From the NCBI GenBank assembly GCA_964536075.1, contig CAZHWO010000017.1:1-18022 (forward strand): DNA of 18,022 nt, given 5' to 3'. Under the pieces are notes generated by a model. The model did not search any database. It had not been told where the DNA came from and worked only from the letters and a program-made list of their open reading frames with translations. Position 1 is the stretch's first letter; every line of letters starts with the position of its first letter. The DNA comes from JAAZHK01 sp964536075. GTDB taxonomy: Bacteria > Bacillota_I > Bacilli_A > RF39 > UBA660. This document shows, in pieces, positions 13,886 to 18,022 of this stretch. The position numbers and the translations under genes are program-made.

Positions 13886-14764
13886 TTAACCATTTATTTG
13901 ATTCATTACTTCATTAGCAAAGTCATCAATTCTTTTTTCAATACCTTCGCCAACTTCATATCGGATCATTTTAACTACTTCAGCATTATTGTTTTTTAAA
14001 TAGTTACCAACGGATAATTTGCCATCGGGATCTTTAACAAAAATTTGTTCGGTTAAGCAAACATCTTTATAATATTTATTTATACGACCATCAATCATCT
14101 TAGTGGCGATATCTTCGCTTTTTCCTTCATTGATAGCTTGTTCTTTAATAATCTTTCTTTCATGGTCTAAAGTTTCTTCACTTATATCACCAGATTTAAT
14201 ATATAAAGGGTTCATAGCCGCTACATGCATAGCTATTTCTTTACCTATTTCATCATTTTGACCATTTAAAAGTAAAAGAACACTTATTTTACCACCCATA
14301 TGTGAATAGGTACCAAATACTTGATTAGCCGTTTTTTCAATAATTTCAAATCTTCGAAAACTTAATTTTTCGCCAATTTTAGCGGTTAAAGCAATAATCG
14401 CTTCCTTAATAGTACCACCATTCATCGGTAGTTCAAGGGCTTCCTCCAAATTTTGAGCAGTACTGTTAATTAAGGTTTTCGTTAAATCTGTAATTAAATT
14501 CTTAAACTCAGCATTTTTTGCGGCAAAGTCGGTCTCACTATTCACTTCAACGATAACCGCTTTATGATCTTCTACTAAAAAAGCAGTAGTTCCTTCGGCA
14601 GCAATGCGGGCTTCTTTTTTAGCGGCTTTAGAAATACCTTTTTCTCTTAACCAGTCAATGGCTTTTGCCATATCACCAAGGGATTCTTCTAAAGCTTTTT
14701 TACAATCAAGCATGCCAGCCCCCGTTTTTTCTCTTAAGTCTTTGATATCGTTTGCTGTATACAT
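13886..14764 (-). CDS. tsf: Elongation factor Ts
   Basis: The nucleotide exchange factor that releases GDP from EF-Tu. The 292-residue length matches the Bacilli form. It opens with the UBA-like domain (D-L-R-E-K-T-G-A-G-M-L-D-C-K-K-A-L) and shows the EF-Tu contact motif T78-D-F-A-A-K-N, then the dimerisation/C-terminal parts with H-V-A-A-M-N-P. The ATG at 14764 follows AAGGAGGAAT and lies 13 bases after the rpsB stop, the universal rpsB-tsf pairing. Confidence 0.98.
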   Translation of the reverse strand: MYTANDIKDLREKTGAGMLDCKKALEESLGDMAKAIDWLREKGISKAAKKEARIAAEGTTAFLVEDHKAVIVEVNSETDFAAKNAEFKNLITDLTKTLINSTAQNLEEALELPMNGGTIKEAIIALTAKIGEKLSFRRFEIIEKTANQVFGTYSHMGGKISVLLLLNGQNDEIGKEIAMHVAAMNPLYIKSGDISEETLDHERKIIKEQAINEGKSEDIATKMIDGRINKYYKDVCLTEQIFVKDPDGKLSVGNYLKNNNAEVVKMIRYEVGEGIEKRIDDFANEVMNQING

Positions 14765-14777
14765 GTAAAATTCCTCC

Positions 14778-15920
14778 TTATTTGTTTAATAAAAGAATGA
14801 TATCGGCTTTTTTCATACCGCTTTTAAGACTAAGATTTTTTTCCTTTGCCAGTTCTTTTAATTCACTAACACTTAGAGCATTATAGTCAACATCTTTTTG
14901 GGTTTTTTTAACCACTTTGGTCTTAGCTTCCTTTAATTCTTCTTTGACTTCAGCCGTTACTTCTTTGATATCTTGTTTAACTTCCTTTACCGCTTTAGCT
15001 ATCTTTTTAGGAGCCTTTACTTTAATTTCCTCGGCCATTTCAATTATTTCTTCAGTCGCTTTTTTCATAGCTTTAGGAGCTTTAGCTTTTACCTCTTCGG
15101 TAGTTTCTTTTATTTCGTCTTTAATTTCTGCCACTACCTCTAATAAATCTTCCTTAGCTTCAGCAAGCATTTTTTCCACCTTATTAGAAGTTTTACCTTC
15201 TTTAAGTTTATCTTCTTCAGTTACATAATCAACAATTTCTTTACCATTAACTTCAGCAATAGCATTAGATAAAGCCCCAATGACAACTTTAACAGCTCGA
15301 ACAGCATCATCATTAGCGGGAATAACATAATCAACCATATCGGGATCACAGTTAGTATCAACAATACCAAAAATCGGGATATTTAAAATACGGGCTTCTT
15401 TAATCGCTGTTTCTTCATTACGTGGATCAACAATGATCATGGCTTCAGGAACTTTTTTCATATTCCTAATACCACGTAAATTATGAAGTAATTTATCATA
15501 TTCTTTACGAATCTGAATAACTTCCTTTTTAGGCAAAAGATCAAAGGTTCCATCTTGTTCCATAGTTTCAATTTCTTCTAATCTTTTTACTCTTTGTTTA
15601 ATGGTCTTAAAGTTCGTTAAAGTTCCGCCTAACCATCTTTCATTAACAAAGTACATATCCGTTCTAGTAGCATTTTCTTCCATAGCTTCTTGAGCTTGTT
15701 TTTTGGTCCCAACAAATAAAACCTGACCACCATTAGCTGCAATCTCTTTTAAGGCTTGATAAGCTTCTTCAATTTTTTCAGCGGTTTTTTGTAAATCAAT
15801 TATATATATATCATCTCTAGAAGTATATATATATTCTCCCATTTTAGGATTCCATCTTCTTTTTTGGTGTCCAAAATGTACACCGGCTTCCAATAAATAA
15901 TTCATGGAAATTACTGTCAT
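14778..15920 (-). CDS. rpsB: 30S ribosomal protein S2 with a long extension ending in a SAP/Rho-N-like domain
   Basis: Residues 1 to about 228 are an ordinary S2: L-L-E-A-G-V-H-F-G-H-Q, R-W-N-P-K-M, N-E-R-W-L-G-G-T-L-T-N-F and I-P-I-F-G-I-V-D-T-N. S2 is normally about 230-260 residues; this one has 380. Residues 229-343 are a charged helical Lys/Glu segment with an approximate repeat (E-E-V-K-A-K-A-P-K-A-M-K-K-A, then E-E-I-K-V-K-A-P-K-K-I-A-K-A), predicted as a long helix or coiled coil. Residues 344-380 form a small helix-extended-helix domain, L-S-V-S-E-L-K-E-L-A-K-E-K ... S-G-M-K-K-A-D-I-I, also found at the end of L20 next door. The start at 15920 follows AAGGAG. Confidence 0.96.
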   Translation of the reverse strand: MTVISMNYLLEAGVHFGHQKRRWNPKMGEYIYTSRDDIYIIDLQKTAEKIEEAYQALKEIAANGGQVLFVGTKKQAQEAMEENATRTDMYFVNERWLGGTLTNFKTIKQRVKRLEEIETMEQDGTFDLLPKKEVIQIRKEYDKLLHNLRGIRNMKKVPEAMIIVDPRNEETAIKEARILNIPIFGIVDTNCDPDMVDYVIPANDDAVRAVKVVIGALSNAIAEVNGKEIVDYVTEEDKLKEGKTSNKVEKMLAEAKEDLLEVVAEIKDEIKETTEEVKAKAPKAMKKATEEIIEMAEEIKVKAPKKIAKAVKEVKQDIKEVTAEVKEELKEAKTKVVKKTQKDVDYNALSVSELKELAKEKNLSLKSGMKKADIILLLNK

Positions 15921-15951
15921 ATCTTTTTTTCTCCTTTTCGTTTTAATCTTC

Positions 15952-16007
15952 TACCAACTTCTAATTATTAATAACCATATAGGCACGAGTTAATAAATCC
16001 ATTGGTA
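15952..16007 (-). promoter_or_regulatory. Possible structured leader between rplT and rpsB
   Basis: The 90-base gap between the L20 stop and the S2 start is long for this operon. On the minus strand TACCAA (16007-16002) can pair with TTGGTA (15957-15952). Inside that, TTATTAA (15996-15990) can pair with TTAATAA (15971-15965), enclosing a loop with CTCGTGCC. Nested pairs suggest a structured RNA, perhaps an S2 autoregulatory site or a processing site. I see no T tract or clear promoter. Confidence 0.35.
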
Positions 16008-16010
16008 TGT

Positions 16011-16547
16011 TTATTTTAAAGCTGTAATTATATCAGCTTTTTTAGCTCCACTAGCTAATTCAATCCCTTTTTCTTTAGCCATAGCTTTAAGTTCAGCTAC
16101 GGTTAGTTTAGATAAATCTAAAGTTGGTTCTTTAACAGCAGCCTTTTTAGTTGGTTCTTTTTTGGGGGTGGCTTCTGGTTGAACTGTTTTACCTGCTTTG
16201 CCATCTAACGCTACTTTAACTAATTTTTTAAACGCTTCTTTATCATTGATAGCGATTTCAGATAACATTTTACGATTGATGGTTACTCCAGCTTTGGTTA
16301 AACCTTCAATAAACCTGGAATAACTAATGCCATTTTCACGACATTCAGCATTAATTCTAACAATCCATAATTTACGAAAATCACCTTTCTTTTGTTTACG
16401 ATCTCGATAAGCATATACACCAGAGTGCATTAATTGTTCTTTAGCCGTTTTATATAATCGATGTTTGCTACCAAAATAACCTTTTGCCGCTTTCAACACT
16501 TTTTTATGGCGGGCTTTAGTAGTAACGCCGTTTTTAACTCTTGTCAT
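16011..16547 (-). CDS. rplT: 50S ribosomal protein L20 with a C-terminal SAP/Rho-N-like domain
   Basis: L20 is an early-assembly protein of the large subunit and, in many bacteria, the repressor of its own operon. Residues 1 to about 116 are a normal L20: M-T-R-V-K-N-G-V-T-T-K-A-R-H-K-K, then G-Y-F-G-S-K-H-R-L-Y, R-D-R-K-Q-K-K-G-D-F-R-K-L-W-I-V-R-I-N-A and N-R-K-M-L-S-E-I-A. The family normally stops near 118 residues; here a Pro/Lys/Thr-rich linker (117-141) leads to a domain at 143-178, L-T-V-A-E-L-K-A-M-A-K-E-K-G-I ... S-G-A-K-K-A-D-I-I. The same domain ends S2. The ATG at 16547 follows GAGGAAAAA. Confidence 0.97.
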   Translation of the reverse strand: MTRVKNGVTTKARHKKVLKAAKGYFGSKHRLYKTAKEQLMHSGVYAYRDRKQKKGDFRKLWIVRINAECRENGISYSRFIEGLTKAGVTINRKMLSEIAINDKEAFKKLVKVALDGKAGKTVQPEATPKKEPTKKAAVKEPTLDLSKLTVAELKAMAKEKGIELASGAKKADIITALK

Positions 16548-16569
16548 TTCTTTTTCCTCCTCTTATCAA

Positions 16570-16758
16570 TTAAAGGGCATGCTTTAATCGATTTTTATCT
16601 GCACTGCTAAGTGTAGACCCATTCTTCTTTTTTAAATTGAATTTAGCATTCTTTTTGCCTGTTTTATGGTTTAACCCTGGTCTACCCATGGTAACGGTTC
16701 CGCTTTTATGAACTTTCATTTTTTTACTTAAACCCTTATGAGTTTTTAATTTTGGCAT
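16570..16758 (-). CDS. rpmI: 50S ribosomal protein L35
   Basis: A 62-residue basic large-subunit protein, with the family's M-P-K-L-K-T-H-K-G-L-S-K-K start, the G-R-P-G-L-N-H-K-T-G-K-K centre and a lysine-rich end. The ATG at 16758 follows AGGAGGAAA. It lies between infC and rplT in the universal infC-rpmI-rplT order, 22 bases before L20. Confidence 0.97.
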   Translation of the reverse strand: MPKLKTHKGLSKKMKVHKSGTVTMGRPGLNHKTGKKNAKFNLKKKNGSTLSSADKNRLKHAL

Positions 16759-16781
16759 AATTTTCCTCCTCTTATTTCTTA

Positions 16782-17306
16782 TTATTTTTTAGGTGCTAGT
16801 AGCATAATCATATTTCGACCATCTAATTTAGGTTGTTGTTCAATCTCAGCCATATTTTCTAAGCGCGTGGCAAAACGAAGCAACACTTCTTTGCCAAGTT
16901 CAGTATGAGCCATTTGACGACCTTTAAAGCGGATAGTAACTTTAATTTTATCCCCTTTTTCTAAATATTTGGTTACTTGACGAAGTTTAGTTTCAAAATC
17001 ACCAATATCAATAACCGGTGATAGACGAAACTCCTTAAGTTCAGAATTATTAAGACGTTGCTTTTTTAACGCTTCTTTTTCTTTCTTACTTTTTTCATAC
17101 TTAAATTTGTTATAGTCCATAATTTTACATACTGGGGGAGCAGCATTTTCTCCAACCAATACTAAATCTAAGCCAGCATAAGACGCTAAAGTAAGTGCAT
17201 CATTAATACTCTTAACTCCTACTTGTTCTCCATTAGGTCCAATAACTAAAACCTCTCGTGCTCTGATTTGTTCATTGATTAACAAATTATCCCTTGTGTT
17301 TGCTAT
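16782..17306 (-). CDS. infC: Translation initiation factor IF-3, apparent AUA start
   Basis: IF-3 binds the 30S subunit, prevents early joining of 50S and checks the start codon. Reading from ATA 17306 gives 174 residues: N-domain (N-L-L-I-N-E-Q-I-R-A-R-E-V), a lysine-rich linker (Y-E-K-S-K-K-E-K-E-A-L-K-K) and C-domain (K-I-K-V-T-I-R-F-K-G-R-Q-M-A-H). GGAGG (17319-17315) ends 8 bases before ATA, ideal spacing. An upstream TTG at 17321 lies within the ribosome binding site, and a GTG at 17315 overlaps it, so neither can be the start. There is no ATG nearby. IF-3 genes in other bacteria use AUU-type starts for self-regulation, which fits. Confidence 0.95.
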   Translation of the reverse strand: MANTRDNLLINEQIRAREVLVIGPNGEQVGVKSINDALTLASYAGLDLVLVGENAAPPVCKIMDYNKFKYEKSKKEKEALKKQRLNNSELKEFRLSPVIDIGDFETKLRQVTKYLEKGDKIKVTIRFKGRQMAHTELGKEVLLRFATRLENMAEIEQQPKLDGRNMIMLLAPKK

Positions 17307-17332
17307 AAAAGACACCTCCAAAAAATATAATT

Positions 17333-17437
17333 AAAAAAGTGGATCTAATATTAAATCCACTTTAAAAAACCTAAATATATTTTATATTTATATTGGCTCT
17401 TTACCTATAACCTTCGGCTATCAGGTGGATTTAATAT
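17333..17437 (-). promoter_or_regulatory. L20-type leader with terminator/antiterminator switch ahead of infC
   Basis: The RNA segment ATATTAAATCCAC (17437-17425) is perfectly complementary to GTGGATTTAATAT (17360-17348), 13 pairs. The latter is also the 5' arm of a terminator hairpin (17363-17336, AAAGTGGAT / ATCCACTTT with an extended A-T stem) followed by six T. The two folds exclude each other. Between them lies GGTTATAGGTAAAGAGCC, similar to what I recall of the 23S rRNA site bound by L20. This layout matches the Firmicute L20 leader, in which excess L20 promotes termination before infC-rpmI-rplT. Confidence 0.8.
17336..17363 (-). terminator. Attenuator terminator in the infC leader
   Basis: Near-perfect minus-strand hairpin with arms AAAGTGGAT and ATCCACTTT, extended by further A-T and one G-T pair, with six T at its 3' side (17338-17333). 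It sits between the promoter and the infC ribosome binding site, so it must be conditional. Confidence 0.88.
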
Positions 17438-17466
17438 CGCTTTCCTTTTCTTAATTGACAATGTAA

Positions 17467-17495
17467 AGTATATATTAAAATTATATGTCTGTCAA
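17467..17495 (-). promoter_or_regulatory. Promoter for the infC translation operon
   Basis: Minus strand TTGACA (17495-17490), 17 bases, TATACT (17472-17467): close to full consensus. Transcription would start near 17460, leaving a leader of about 150 bases that holds the attenuator. The -35 lies only 13 bases from the stop of the upstream surface protein gene. Confidence 0.9.
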
Positions 17496-17508
17496 GTACT
17501 TTTATACT

Positions 17509-18022
17509 TTAATCTGGTGATTCTGGTAATGTTGCTTTAGTTAATGTTATTTTACTAGCAAAATCGGTATCATAGAAAGTTGCATAAGTACTAGTTGTTC
17601 TGAAATAAAAGATAAATGTGTTATCACCATTATTTAAATTAACTGGACCAATTTCAAAGTATTTGGGATCAGTATTACTAGAAGTGAATGCTAATAAATT
17701 ATTATTAGTAGTAATAATAGTTGGAGTATTATAATTTTCAGATATAAGAGGATATGAAACGGTTTCAGTACTACATTCTGTTTCCGTTCCAGGACAGCTT
17801 TTTATCGTTATGGAAGTAAGATCAACATTAGCAGTATAAACTGGACTATTAAGACCAATAGTATCAGGGGTTTCAATCTTTATTTTTTGATTAACCACAA
17901 AACTATTGGGATTATTAATGGTAATAGTAATTTTAAATAATGTAGTGTAGTCAGTCAAATCTGTTAATGTTGCTTTATCGTTAGTAACACTACCTATTGT
18001 TGGTTCAATTATATTAGCTTCA
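17509..18022 (-). CDS. 3' end of a secreted or surface beta-rich protein (partial)
   Basis: The frame is open to the window's right edge, about 170 residues, so the N-terminus is missing; a TTG at 17958 is not a real start. The visible part is Asn/Thr/Ser-rich with few lysines and alternating strands (F-K-I-T-I-T-I-N-N-P-N-S-F-V-V, then G-D-N-T-F-I-F-Y-F-R-T-T), typical of immunoglobulin-like or DUF11-type extracellular repeats. C-P-G-T-E-T-E-C holds two cysteines that could form a disulfide loop. It ends L-P-E-S-P-D with no C-terminal membrane helix or LPxTG sorting signal, so any anchor must lie upstream. No terminator is visible before the infC promoter. Confidence 0.8.
   Translation of the reverse strand, partial: EANIIEPTIGSVTNDKATLTDLTDYTTLFKITITINNPNSFVVNQKIKIETPDTIGLNSPVYTANVDLTSITIKSCPGTETECSTETVSYPLISENYNTPTIITTNNNLLAFTSSNTDPKYFEIGPVNLNNGDNTFIFYFRTTSTYATFYDTDFASKITLTKATLPESPD

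Noticed and set aside
14917..15228. Plus-strand open frame across the S2 tail
   Set aside because: Shadow of the Lys/Glu-rich repeat coding region; no ribosome binding site.
17305..17321. TTG at 17321 as the infC start
   Set aside because: It is part of the TTGGAGG ribosome binding site, and no further binding site precedes it.
17333..17465. T-box riboswitch ahead of infC
   Set aside because: No T-box consensus (TGGNACCGCG-like) and no tRNA-ligand gene downstream; the L20 leader explanation fits the operon.
17956..17958. TTG at 17958 as the start of the right-edge gene
   Set aside because: The frame stays open to the window edge with the same protein character, and no ribosome binding site precedes this codon.
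1..18022. Mycoplasma code (TGA as Trp)
   Set aside because: TGA ends dgkA, yqfC and the YqzL-like gene at expected lengths, and conserved Trp positions use TGG.

Overview
The window is AT-rich and every gene I can support lies on the minus strand, so transcription runs from high to low coordinates. TGA is used as a true stop (for example at the ends of dgkA, yqfC and the YqzL-like gene) and Trp is encoded by TGG, so the standard bacterial code applies rather than the Mycoplasma code. The promoters read as Bacilli sigma-A (TTGACA-17-TATAAT types), the Shine-Dalgarno sequences are strong, and the gene order rpsU-yqeY-yqfC-yqfD-(VanZ)-ybeY-dgkA-era-yqzL-recO is a shortened version of the Bacillus subtilis cluster. 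Together this suggests an uncultured low-GC Bacilli lineage close to the Mollicutes or Erysipelotrichia, with compact gene packing and some sporulation genes kept. This placement is inference; the window holds no rRNA.

Layout in transcription order. (1) 18022-17509: 3' end of a gene for a secreted or surface Asn/Thr-rich beta-type protein. (2) 17495-13303: a translation operon, infC-rpmI-rplT-rpsB-tsf plus a thioredoxin-like lipoprotein. It starts from a near-consensus promoter and an L20-type attenuator leader and ends at a terminator that contains the last stop codon. (3) 13291-12244: galE with its own promoter. (4) 12231-10944: two overlapping genes for unrecognised, distantly similar proteins, with their own promoter and terminator. 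(5) 10932-10274: rnhB. (6) 10258-9354: a membrane-anchored protein with an Asn/Gln-rich repeat linker. (7) 9318-7223: topA. (8) 7184-6094: two unrecognised genes. (9) 6086-101: the long rpsU-to-recO cluster, ending with a coiled-coil membrane protein and a terminator. (10) 75-1: promoter and first codons of a further gene leaving the window.

How the genes work together: most of the window serves the ribosome and genome upkeep. It covers initiation factor 3, S2, S21, L20, L35 and EF-Ts; ribosome maturation by YbeY and Era; and DNA maintenance by topoisomerase I, RNase HII and RecO. Envelope functions are GalE, DgkA, a VanZ-like protein, the lipoprotein and the surface proteins. YqfC and YqfD belong to a sporulation family pair.

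The most unusual points are: ribosomal proteins L20 and S2, encoded side by side, both end in the same extra SAP/Rho-N-like domain; infC appears to start with AUA; a 28-codon YqzL-like gene sits between era and recO; phoH and pgpH are missing from the yqfD-ybeY interval and a VanZ-like gene is there instead; five hairpins contain the stop codon of the preceding gene. I see no mobile element, CRISPR array, tRNA or rRNA, and no gene-free stretch longer than 300 bases.
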